Shown here piece by piece: positions 25,022 to 32,956 of a DNA stretch of 38,457 bases. Both the position numbers and the translations under genes were made by a program. The stretch spans positions 1 through 38,457 of the forward strand of contig SFBL01000138.1 in the NCBI GenBank assembly GCA_007095785.1, read 5' to 3'. Each line of letters starts with the position of its first letter. Within the stretch, counting starts at the first letter, position 1. The DNA comes from Microcystis aeruginosa Ma_SC_T_19800800_S464 (GTDB taxonomy: Bacteria; Cyanobacteriota; Cyanobacteriia; Cyanobacteriales; Microcystaceae). The notes beneath the pieces were generated by a model. The model did no database searches. It had not been told where the DNA came from and saw only the letters and a program-made list of their open reading frames with translations.

Positions 25022-27028
25022 TTAATTAGCGACAGGATCATCGAGGAGAACTTCCGAGACGCGATAATCGCGACGGATTGAGAAACGTTCCAGATAGCCG
25101 ATCGGATCGTCGGGATTGAAAATAAGATGATCAAAGAGGGCGAAACTGTGGCGATCGGGTTCCAAATCGGGAAGGCCCAGAGACCGGCAAGCTTCGCCAA
25201 ACAGATCGGGACGACGGACGCGTTCAATCACTTCTACCCAGTTGCGGGGGAAAGGAGCGTAACCCCAACGGGCAAGCTGAGTTAGGGTCCATAACGCCTC
25301 ACTCCGGCCCGGACAGTTAGCTTGATCGACGTAAAACTGGTTAAATCGGAATAGGGCCTCGGGGGCAGTTCCTAAACCGCGATCGTAACCATCGAGGAAA
25401 CCGGGGCGGATAATTGCCCTATCCACGCCCACATACTGGGGCTGACTGAGAATATTAACGATATCTTCTCGATTACGCTGATCATCGCAGTATTCACAGG
25501 CTTTAATTAAAGCTTTGACCATGGCGATATGGGTTTCGGGATGTTTCGCCGCCCAAGTTTCCTTGACCCCGAGGACTTTTTCCTGGTGTCCGGGCCAAAT
25601 ATCAAGATCGGTGGCGATAACGTAGCCTAATTTTTCCTGAACGGCGTAGGAGTTCCAGGGTTCCCCCACACAATAACCGTCGATCTTACCTGCTTTTAGC
25701 AGGGAAACCATCTGAGGCGGCGGAATTACGGTTAAATTCACATCACTATCGGGATCGATGTCGCCACTAGCTAACCAGTAGCGTAACAGCAGATTGTGCA
25801 TGGAGGCGGGGTGAACCATGCCGAAAGTGGCGATTTGGTCGGGACTTTGCAGGATGGCATCCTTTAAGTCGCCCAGTTTTTCTACCCCCAATTCCCTGTA
25901 TTTATTGCTGAGGGTGATGGCGTTACCGTTGCGACTGAGTACCAAAGCGCTAATCACGGGGACAGAGGGCTTATTGCCGGCCCCAATGGTCATGCTGAGG
26001 GGCATTCCCGCCACCATCTGGGCCGCATCGAGACGACCGGTAGCTACCCCTTGGGCGATCGCTTTCCAGTTGGGTTCCCGTTGCAGGATAACATCCTCTA
26101 ATCCTTCCTCGGCGAAGAAACCTTTCTCTTTGGCGATAATAATCGGAGCGCAATCCGTGAGGGGGATAAAACCGATGGTGGGATTGGTTTTCAGTCTGGT
26201 AGCTTGGCCGATCACTGTTACCGGTTCGGTGGGTTGACCGACTTTCTTCGATCGCTTCTGTTGGTTGAGGAAGTAAACGATCTCGTTACGGAGGGCGTAG
26301 TAACTGGGGTGATTAACTACTTCCAAACGATGCCGGGGCCGGGGAATGGGAACATCGAGAATCTGACCGATATGGGCCTCTGGTCCGGTGGTTAACATCA
26401 CCACTCGATCGGATAGTAATAGGGCCTCATCCACATCGTGCGTGACCATGATACAGGTAACGTGGCTTTCTTCGACGATTTCCATCAAACGTTCCTGTAA
26501 ATTGCCTCTGGTTAACGCATCCAGCGCCCCAAAGGGTTCATCGAGTAGCAGGACTTTTGGGCGTAGGGCTAAAGCGCGGGCGATCGCTACCCGTTGTTTC
26601 ATGCCTCCCGATAATTCTCCCGGTCGTTTGTTGGCGGCATGGCGCAGGTGTACCATATCGATACTATGTTCGATGACACTTTTGCGTTCAGCAGCCGGTA
26701 GATGACGCAGCACGCGGTTAACTCCTAGGGCGATATTTTCCCGGACGGTTAACCAGGGCAGCAGCGAATAATTCTGGAACACCACCATGCGATCGGGCCC
26801 GGGACCTTTAATTTCTTTTCCCTCTAAAATCACCCCTCCCACCGTCGGGCGATCGAGTCCAGCGACCATATTTAAGAGGGTGGATTTCCCGCAACCGGAA
26901 TGACCGATTAAAGAGATAAATTCCCCTTGAGTAACGCTGAGATCGATATTTTTCAGGGCGATATATTGACGGCCATCCGGCAGTGGGAAAACCTTATCAA
27001 TGTGATCGACTTCAATAAATGCAGACAT
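25022..27028 (-). CDS. nrtC: Nitrate ABC transporter NrtC (ATPase fused to NrtA-like domain)
   Basis: A 668-residue protein peculiar to the cyanobacterial nitrate transporter. The N-terminal ATPase domain (about 1-260) has Walker A GHSGCGKST at 42-50, signature LSGGMKQR near 139 and Walker B VLLLDEPFGALD near 161. The C-terminal domain (about 285-655) is homologous to the NrtA binding protein, with FIPLTDCAPIIIAKEKGFFAEEGL near its start and YCVGEPWNSYAVQEKLGY. In other cyanobacteria this domain mediates inhibition of transport by ammonium or nitrogen status. Its ATG lies just three bases from a heptamer array, with no Shine-Dalgarno sequence. Confidence 0.97.
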   Translation of the reverse strand: MSAFIEVDHIDKVFPLPDGRQYIALKNIDLSVTQGEFISLIGHSGCGKSTLLNMVAGLDRPTVGGVILEGKEIKGPGPDRMVVFQNYSLLPWLTVRENIALGVNRVLRHLPAAERKSVIEHSIDMVHLRHAANKRPGELSGGMKQRVAIARALALRPKVLLLDEPFGALDALTRGNLQERLMEIVEESHVTCIMVTHDVDEALLLSDRVVMLTTGPEAHIGQILDVPIPRPRHRLEVVNHPSYYALRNEIVYFLNQQKRSKKVGQPTEPVTVIGQATRLKTNPTIGFIPLTDCAPIIIAKEKGFFAEEGLEDVILQREPNWKAIAQGVATGRLDAAQMVAGMPLSMTIGAGNKPSVPVISALVLSRNGNAITLSNKYRELGVEKLGDLKDAILQSPDQIATFGMVHPASMHNLLLRYWLASGDIDPDSDVNLTVIPPPQMVSLLKAGKIDGYCVGEPWNSYAVQEKLGYVIATDLDIWPGHQEKVLGVKETWAAKHPETHIAMVKALIKACEYCDDQRNREDIVNILSQPQYVGVDRAIIRPGFLDGYDRGLGTAPEALFRFNQFYVDQANCPGRSEALWTLTQLARWGYAPFPRNWVEVIERVRRPDLFGEACRSLGLPDLEPDRHSFALFDHLIFNPDDPIGYLERFSIRRDYRVSEVLLDDPVAN

Positions 27029-27031
27029 TTT

Positions 27032-27062
27032 CAGTTATCAGTTATTAGTTATCAGTTATCAG
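27032..27062. repeat. Heptamer tandem repeat (CAGTTAT) before nrtC
   Basis: Four CAGTTAT-type units (one with a T for C) plus a partial one. On the coding strand they read CTGATAA-like and end three bases before the nrtC ATG. Confidence 0.8.
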
Positions 27063-27124
27063 ATGTGAGTTTTTAGTTTACTGTTTACTTAAAAAGCTCC
27101 CCACACCCCACACACCACACCCTG

Positions 27125-27144
27125 CCCCCCCGATGTCGGGGGGG
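27125..27144. repeat. GC-rich hairpin in the nrtB-nrtC gap
   Basis: CCCCCCCGA pairs perfectly with TCGGGGGGG around a 2-base centre. It lies within the operon between two cotranscribed genes, in C-rich and G-rich low-complexity sequence. Confidence 0.75.
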
Positions 27145-27191
27145 TTGGGGGCCACACCCTGCCCCCACCGAAAAACTTTTTGCCGCAAACC

Positions 27192-28019
27192 CTATTTATT
27201 TTCTTCGGGTACAACTAATTTAGCGATGTAGGCCATGAGGCGATCGAGTAGGAAACCAACAATACCCACATAAATCAGAGCGAGGATAATTTCACTGATC
27301 ATGGAACTATTCCAAGCATCCCAGATAAAAAAGCCAATTCCCACGCCACCGATCAGCATTTCCGCCGCTACAATCGCCAACCAAGATAACCCGATACCGA
27401 TTCTTAATCCCGTGAAAACGTAGGGAACGGTGGCGGGAAAAAGAATGTTGAAAAAGTATTCAACTTTGGATAATTTTAGCACTCTAGAGACGTTTTTATA
27501 GTCTTGGGGAACCTGTTGTACTCCCACGGCTGTGTTAATAATAATTGGCCAAATTGCTGTAATAAAAATTACAAATATGGCACTAGGTTCGTTATTACGA
27601 AAAGCCGCTAGGGAGATGGGCAGCCAAGCTAGGGGGGGAACGGTACGCAGGATTTGGAAAATCGGATCGAGCGCATCATAAATTAAAGCACTACTACCGA
27701 TCAAAATTCCCACGGCAATACCCACAATAGCTGCTAGGGTAAAACCCACGGCCACCCGTTGTAAACTGGCGAAAATTTGCCAAAATAACCCCACATCCGT
27801 ACCCCCATTATTGAAAAAGGGATCAATAATTAATTCCCAGGTATCGCTAACAACTTTGGTGGGACTAGGAAGGGGGGCATCGGGACTAAAACAGAGTATT
27901 TGCCAGATGAGAAGGAAAATTAATAAAGCAATCGCCGAAGTTGCTAGTTTGGATAATTTTTTTTGCAGGTCTTTTACCCATTTTGGACTTTGAGAACGAC
28001 GAGAAATAGAAACAGCCAT
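27192..28019 (-). CDS. nrtB: Nitrate ABC transporter permease NrtB
   Basis: The 275-residue inner-membrane permease of the nitrate/nitrite importer. A basic N-terminus is followed by a first helix (ATSAIALLIFLLIWQIL) and about five more. The region FNILFPATVPYVFTGLRIGIGLSWLAIVAAEML holds the EAA-type loop that contacts the ATPases, and is typical of the SsuC/NrtB/TauC group. It lies between nrtA and nrtC. The ATG directly follows a heptamer array on the coding strand (CTGATAACTGATT before ATG), with no Shine-Dalgarno sequence. Confidence 0.95.
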   Translation of the reverse strand: MAVSISRRSQSPKWVKDLQKKLSKLATSAIALLIFLLIWQILCFSPDAPLPSPTKVVSDTWELIIDPFFNNGGTDVGLFWQIFASLQRVAVGFTLAAIVGIAVGILIGSSALIYDALDPIFQILRTVPPLAWLPISLAAFRNNEPSAIFVIFITAIWPIIINTAVGVQQVPQDYKNVSRVLKLSKVEYFFNILFPATVPYVFTGLRIGIGLSWLAIVAAEMLIGGVGIGFFIWDAWNSSMISEIILALIYVGIVGFLLDRLMAYIAKLVVPEENK

Positions 28020-28022
28020 AAT

Positions 28023-28064
28023 CAGTTATCAGTTATCAGTTATCAGTTATCAGTTATCAGTTAT
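28023..28064. repeat. Heptamer tandem repeat (CAGTTAT) before nrtB
   Basis: Six exact CAGTTAT units, continuing to about 28140 as degenerate copies (TCAGTGGT, CAGTTATTAATTACCAG). The array fills the nrtA-nrtB gap and ends three bases before the nrtB ATG. Confidence 0.9.
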
Positions 28065-28196
28065 CAGTGGTTGAGTGGTCAGTGGTTCAGTGATCCCAAA
28101 GAATTTCAGTTATCAGTTATTAATTACCAGTTATCAGCCAATCATGTTTAACTGAACTGATTACTGATTGCTGGTCACTGATCACTGAACACTGAT

Positions 28197-29519
28197 TTAA
28201 ACCTTTTTAATCTTGAGAGATTTCAGATAAGCGGTGGGATTTTCAGGGTCAAAAGTAACACCATCAAAGAAAGTTTCCACACCGCGGGAGGTAGAGGTGG
28301 GAATTTGATCAGCTGGAACATTGAGGGCTGTGGCGGCTTCTCTCCAGATATCTTCCCGGTTAACTTTATCAACTAAAGCCTTGATATCTGTATCGGCGGG
28401 AATATAGCCCCAACGGATGTCTTCAGTCACAAACCAAGTATCATGACTCTTGTAGGGATAGGAAGCGTTATCAGCCCAGAATTTCATGGCTACGGGGCTA
28501 TTTTCAATTTTGCGACCATCACCGAAATCGATATTACCCTGCATTCTGCCCAAGATATCGGCGGGGTCAATTTTCAGCCATTCCCGTCCTGAAATAATCT
28601 CGCACATTTCCTTAACATTAGCCGGATCATTGCACCATTGTTGCGCCTCCAGAACAGCCATGGTTAAAGCTTTTGCCGCTTTGGGATTTTTATCCACCCA
28701 ATCGGCGCGCATAGTTAGGGCTTTTTCGGGGTGATCTTTCCAAAGTTCCCCGGTAATCAGGGCCGAATAACCGAGTTTTTTGTTAACCAATTGGGCGTTC
28801 CAAGGTTCCCCCACACAGAAAGCTTGCATCGTGCCGACTTTCATGTTAGCCACCATTTGTGCTGGTGGCACGACAATTAGGGATAGATCTTTATTCGGAT
28901 CGATACCACTGGCGGCTAACCAATAGCGCATCCAGAGATCGTGAGTACCACCGGGGAAAGTGACGGCGGCTTTAACTTCTTTGCCTGCAGATTTAGCTTT
29001 AGCAAAGGATTCTTTCAGTACACCGCTATCGAGGGCTACTTTCAGATCTGCATATTCATTAGAAATGGAAATCGCTTGACCGTTGGTATTCAAACGCGCC
29101 AGAATATACATCGGTACGGGCTGTTTAGTGATTTTGCCCAAGGTCATTAGGTAGGGCATGGGGGATAAAATATGCGCCCCATCGATACCGTTACCCGCCG
29201 AACCTAATTCGAGGTTATCTCGGGTTGCAGCCCAAGAAGCTTGTTTCATCACTTGCACATCGGGCATCCCGTGTTTAGCGAATAAACCCTTTTCTTTGGC
29301 GATAATTAAGGGGGCAGCGTCGGTGAGGGCAATAAAACCTAGTTTAGCGGTGGTGACTTCGGGGGTTTCTCCACCAGCAACAGGGGAAGCGGCAGGACTG
29401 CCGGCAGGGGAGGGACTGGTTGCGGTATTATTGGGAGTGGCGCAACCATGCAGAATTGCGGTTCCTACGGCAGTTGCCCCGGCAGTGAAGATAAATCTAC
29501 GTCTGGAAAGTTTACTCAT
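28197..29519 (-). CDS. nrtA: Nitrate ABC transporter substrate-binding lipoprotein NrtA
   Basis: The 440-residue nitrate/nitrite-binding protein. Its N-terminus carries a twin-arginine-like RRRF (residues 6-9), a hydrophobic segment and a lipobox ending at Cys26 (AILHGC), so it is exported, possibly folded, and lipid-anchored to the outer face of the inner membrane. A Ser/Pro/Ala-rich linker follows (about 27-52). The binding domain opens with KLGFIALTDAAPLIIAKEKG and contains FCVGEPWNAQLVNKKLGY, like the C-terminal half of NrtC. It is the first gene of nrtABCD and is preceded by an NtcA-type promoter with a leader of about 315 bases. Confidence 0.97.
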   Translation of the reverse strand: MSKLSRRRFIFTAGATAVGTAILHGCATPNNTATSPSPAGSPAASPVAGGETPEVTTAKLGFIALTDAAPLIIAKEKGLFAKHGMPDVQVMKQASWAATRDNLELGSAGNGIDGAHILSPMPYLMTLGKITKQPVPMYILARLNTNGQAISISNEYADLKVALDSGVLKESFAKAKSAGKEVKAAVTFPGGTHDLWMRYWLAASGIDPNKDLSLIVVPPAQMVANMKVGTMQAFCVGEPWNAQLVNKKLGYSALITGELWKDHPEKALTMRADWVDKNPKAAKALTMAVLEAQQWCNDPANVKEMCEIISGREWLKIDPADILGRMQGNIDFGDGRKIENSPVAMKFWADNASYPYKSHDTWFVTEDIRWGYIPADTDIKALVDKVNREDIWREAATALNVPADQIPTSTSRGVETFFDGVTFDPENPTAYLKSLKIKKV

Positions 29520-29842
29520 GGACTAAAAAATCGTGATTAGAAACTAAACAAAGGTGATGAAACGGTGAAAAATTCTCATTATTTCCCCTGACTGACTGCG
29601 GTGATAACCGAGAAAATTTCTTGCAAGTAACTGTTGATTCAGTAAGGAGGCTTTAACTATTTTTATCTCTCGATCGCTTTTGCTTCTCCATCTAGACAGA
29701 TTTAGCAATAGTTTTTATTTAAGAGATTTTTTCTAGAAGCATAACAGTTTTGAGGAGTCGATAGATAGATAGGGGCGGTTTTTAGTCATCTGGGCTAGAA
29801 AGATCAGTTTATTTCAGGGTTATTACCGAAGCAATTAACTTA

Positions 29843-29848
29843 AATTTA
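29843..29848 (-). promoter_or_regulatory. -10 box of the nrtA promoter
   Basis: TAAATT on the minus strand, matching TANNNT, lies 21 bases after the NtcA site. That is close to the 22-23 base spacing usual for NtcA-activated promoters that lack a -35 box. Transcription would start near 29836, giving a long leader. Confidence 0.65.
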
Positions 29849-29869
29849 CAGTCTTCAACGGGAAAGATA

Positions 29870-29883
29870 GTATAGATTGTTAC
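29870..29883 (-). promoter_or_regulatory. NtcA binding site upstream of nrtA
   Basis: A perfect GTA-N8-TAC palindrome (minus strand GTAACAATCTATAC). NtcA is the cyanobacterial nitrogen regulator, sensing 2-oxoglutarate, and nrt operons are classic targets. Spacing to a -10 element fits direct activation. Confidence 0.8.
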
Positions 29884-29974
29884 AAAATATTGCTGGTCAT
29901 GTAATAAAAGCATAAAAATTTGTCTTAAACGCATGGTAGGGCGATGGGGGTTTTTAGATATTTTGAATCAGTTA

Positions 29975-30073
29975 TCATACTAAATCCGTTGAGTATAGGC
30001 TACATATCAGGATAGGCAAGGGGCAAAAGGGGGAATAAATAATCAGTTTTTAATAACTGGATTTAGTATCAGA
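29975..30073. mobile_element. Putative MITE with CTAAATCC terminal repeats flanked by TA
   Basis: ATACTAAATCC at 29977-29987 is exactly complementary to GGATTTAGTAT at 30059-30069, about 93 bases overall. Taken as TA + CTAAATCC ... GGATTTAG + TA, the ends fit a TA target duplication of the IS630/Tc1 kind. The interior has no coding frame. Confidence 0.5.
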
Positions 30074-30438
30074 TTTGAGTTTGCCGTTCACTGATTACCG
30101 GTTAATGTTTACCGATTACTGAAAAATCCCCGCAAATATTAGCGATGCGACCTGCTTGAGACAATCTCTGTTATGCTTTGGAATACCAAATTAAATTGTA
30201 TTCAGTGCAGATAGAGCATCAAGGATGAAGGGAAATCTCGTCAGAGAAGCAACCCTTTGGGGTGTTAACTTCTTAAACAATTCATCTAAGGTAGTGTTGA
30301 GCGCACCGTGATGATTAGGATTACTGCTATGGTTATACTGGTTGTTTTTGTGATCAAGAAACCCGCTTTCTAATCTTTTAAACGGCTAAACTGAGAATAG
30401 CTGCTTGTCTGGACTCTCATTTCTCAGATTGTAAAATA
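30074..30438. other. Upstream region of the cysteine desulfurase gene
   Basis: No gene or RNA was recognised. A CTGAGA...TCTCAG inverted repeat lies about 10-50 bases before the start codon and could be a weak hairpin or operator. Confidence 0.35.
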
Positions 30439-31605
30439 ATGCAAATTTATCTTGACTATAGCGCCACTACCCCCACTCATCCCCAAGTAATCGATCGGGT
30501 TGCCACTATTCTGCGGCATCATTGGGGCAATCCCTCCAGTTTACACAGTTGGGGACAGGATACGGCGACAGTCATCGAAATGGCCAGAGAACAGGTGGCA
30601 GGGTTAATTAATGCCAATCCAGACCAGATTATCTTCACTTCTGGCGGCACGGAAGCCAATAATTTAGCAATTATCGGGGTTGCTCAACAGTATAACCGCC
30701 CCCGTCATATTATTATTTCTAGTGTGGAACATTCGGCGATCGCTGAACCCTGTAAACAATTAGAGCAGCAAGGTTGGCAAATTACTCGTCTTCCCGTCAA
30801 TCGTCAAGGTAGGGTGAATCCTTTAGACCTAAAAGCCGCAATTCAAAGCGATACGGTCTTAATCTCCATTATTTACGGACAAAGTGAGGTGGGAACCCTA
30901 CAACCGATTGAAGAATTGGGCAGCATTGCCAGGGAAAGGGGAGTGCTTTTTCACACCGATGCGGTGCAGGTGGCGGCAAGATGCGATATTGATGTGCGGA
31001 AACTGCCCGTAGATTTATTATCTCTTTCTAGCCATAAAATTTATGGAATGCAAGGATCGGGAGCTTTATACATCAGAGCCGGTGTCGATATTTTACCATT
31101 ACTGCGGGGCGGTGGTCAGGAAAAAGGCCTGCGATCGGGAACCCAAGCCGTACCAGCGATCGCATCTTTTGGTTTAGCGGCCGAATTAGCCCAAAAAGAC
31201 TTAATTAGCGAAAAAATGCGTTTAATGGGTCTGCGAGATCGATTATTTGACCTCTTAGCTGATTATCCTTATCTGCTGCCCACGGGGGACCGATTCTATC
31301 GTTTACCCCACCACGTCAGCTTTATTGTCCGTCCCGACGATAACAGTCACATCACGGGAAAACAGCTAGTTCGTCAGCTTAATTTAGCAGGAATCGGCAT
31401 TAGTTCTGGATCTGCCTGTCATAGTGGCCAACTTTCCCCCAGTCCAATTTTAAAAGCTATGGGCTACAGCGATCGAGAAGCATTGGCGGGAATTCGTTTA
31501 ACCTTGGGAAGGGACACCAGCGCAGCCGATATTGATTGGACTGCTCTAGTATTAAAACAAGTGATCGATCGCTGTTTATCTGCTTTAATTGTGAGCAAGA
31601 GTTAG
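30439..31605 (+). CDS. Cysteine desulfurase (NifS/IscS-like)
   Basis: A PLP enzyme taking sulfur from cysteine for iron-sulfur clusters and other thio-cofactors. The 388-residue protein starts YLDYSATTPTHP, has SGGTEANNLAI near 68-78, Lys200 in SSHKIYG as PLP anchor, and Cys327 in SGSACHSG as the persulfide-forming residue. Length and the mobile loop fit the NifS/IscS group. One oddity: the usual NNE(V/I)G stretch is YGQSEVG (Ser149), so the Asn expected to contact PLP is replaced. No isc scaffold or regulator gene is adjacent, as is common in cyanobacteria. Its stop lies one base from the stop of the convergent 65-residue gene. Confidence 0.92.
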   Translation: MQIYLDYSATTPTHPQVIDRVATILRHHWGNPSSLHSWGQDTATVIEMAREQVAGLINANPDQIIFTSGGTEANNLAIIGVAQQYNRPRHIIISSVEHSAIAEPCKQLEQQGWQITRLPVNRQGRVNPLDLKAAIQSDTVLISIIYGQSEVGTLQPIEELGSIARERGVLFHTDAVQVAARCDIDVRKLPVDLLSLSSHKIYGMQGSGALYIRAGVDILPLLRGGGQEKGLRSGTQAVPAIASFGLAAELAQKDLISEKMRLMGLRDRLFDLLADYPYLLPTGDRFYRLPHHVSFIVRPDDNSHITGKQLVRQLNLAGIGISSGSACHSGQLSPSPILKAMGYSDREALAGIRLTLGRDTSAADIDWTALVLKQVIDRCLSALIVSKS

Positions 31606-31606
31606 T

Positions 31607-31804
31607 TTATGCCTCAAATTGTCCTTCAATCAAGATAATTTCGCCAAAATCGGGAATCCATGCCACCCAACGGCCCTGATCCTGTTCACAGAGTAGTAGC
31701 GCTTCATCAAAGCTGTAGGGAGAGGGAAGCATTCTTAGTCGTACCCATGTATTTGCTTGGGGACAGGTAACAACGGCAGTAGTGCGAGATTGTAGTAAGG
31801 ACAT
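31607..31804 (-). CDS. Small protein of unknown function (65 aa)
   Basis: A soluble 65-residue frame: an N-terminal segment TTAVVTCPQANTWVRLRML, then SFDEALLLCEQDQGRWVAWIPDFGEIILI, which has the look of a small beta-rich fold with two cysteines. It has an ATG with only a weak ribosome site (AGGGTGATC). It is judged real because of its compact, protein-like composition and its position exactly tail to tail with the cysteine desulfurase gene (one base between stops). The family was not identified. Confidence 0.6.
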   Translation of the reverse strand: MSLLQSRTTAVVTCPQANTWVRLRMLPSPYSFDEALLLCEQDQGRWVAWIPDFGEIILIEGQFEA

Positions 31805-31989
31805 ACACAGATCACCCTGATAATTCTGTATCTAAATTTACAAACAAACCGATGACTGTGGGTAACTTTGTTTTAAATCTTTACCTTTTCATTGGTAATT
31901 TGAGAAAAAATCTCTCTTTCTTGCCCACGGTTTTCGACTACCAATCCTAGTTATGATCTTTAATGGTAAATGATAGTTAATAACTGGTA

Positions 31990-32931
31990 ATGGTAAATTC
32001 TTTCCCTCGCACCTATAAAATCGCCGTCATCGGTGACGTTCACGACCAATGGGAAATAGAAGATAATTTAGCACTAGAAGCTTTACAAGTGGATTTAGCC
32101 CTATTTGTGGGCGATTTTGGCAATGAATCCCTAGAAATTGTCGGTCGGATTGCTAGTTTGTCCTTACCAAAAGCCGTTATTCTCGGTAATCATGACGCTT
32201 GGTATAGTGCCACCCCTTGGGGACGAAAACAATGTCCCTACGATCGCGATAAAGAAGATCGTGTCACCGCCCAGTTAGAATTATTAGGGGTTGCTCATGT
32301 GGGTTACTCAAAACTAGACCTACCCAGTTTACAGCTTTCGATTGTTGGGGGTCGTCCCTTTACTTGGGGAGGATCCGAGTGGAAAAATGGAGAATTTTTT
32401 CAAGAACGCTATAATATCAGCAGTTTTGCCGAATCTACCGCCAAAATTATCGCTAATATTCAAGATACTGCCTATAATAACCTGATTTTTTTAGGTCACA
32501 ATGGTCCGGCCGGACTGGGAAAGGAAGCGGAAGCTATCTGTGGTCGCGATTGGCAACCCTTGGGAGGAGACCACGGGGATCCGGATTTAGCAGCGGCCAT
32601 CGAACAAGCACAGCTATTAGGAAAACAGGTTTCTCTCGTCAGTTTCGGTCATATGCACCACCGTCTCCGTCATACTACTTCCCGTTTACGCAATCCCGTG
32701 GTCACTTCCTCCAGGGGAACCGTTTATCTGAATGCTGCTAGTGTCCCTCGCATTCTCCACTCTGATAGGGGTAAATCTCGCAATTTTTCCCTAGTCACTC
32801 TTGCAGAAGGTCTAGTCACAGAAGCATCTTTAATCTGGTTGAACGATAATTTCGAGATTATCAGTAATAGAAAACTTTATCACTCCGGGTCGTCAATCGA
32901 TCGCCTATCTCCCCAATCTTGTCATTCTTAA
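31990..32931 (+). CDS. Metallophosphoesterase, TIGR04168 family
   Basis: A 313-residue calcineurin-like phosphoesterase. The metal-binding motifs are all visible in order: GDVHDQ near residue 15, GDFGNES near 41, GNHDAW near 65, GHNGP near 168 and GHMHHR near 219. These bind two metal ions and cleave phosphoesters. The family is shared by cyanobacteria and plastid-bearing eukaryotes; its natural substrate is not known to me. It has no signal peptide. The gene converges on the PiT-like gene 25 bases away. Confidence 0.85.
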   Translation: MVNSFPRTYKIAVIGDVHDQWEIEDNLALEALQVDLALFVGDFGNESLEIVGRIASLSLPKAVILGNHDAWYSATPWGRKQCPYDRDKEDRVTAQLELLGVAHVGYSKLDLPSLQLSIVGGRPFTWGGSEWKNGEFFQERYNISSFAESTAKIIANIQDTAYNNLIFLGHNGPAGLGKEAEAICGRDWQPLGGDHGDPDLAAAIEQAQLLGKQVSLVSFGHMHHRLRHTTSRLRNPVVTSSRGTVYLNAASVPRILHSDRGKSRNFSLVTLAEGLVTEASLIWLNDNFEIISNRKLYHSGSSIDRLSPQSCHS

Positions 32932-32956
32932 TTTACATCTCCCCACACCCCAATTC

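Noticed and set aside
28021-28140. Regular repeats as a possible CRISPR array
   Set aside because: The units are 7 bases in direct tandem without spacers; they are heptanucleotide repeats.
23976-29519. Cyanate or sulfonate transporter (CynABD/SsuABC) instead of nitrate
   Set aside because: The NrtC fusion of an ATPase with an NrtA-like domain and the NtcA-type promoter are specific to the nitrate system.
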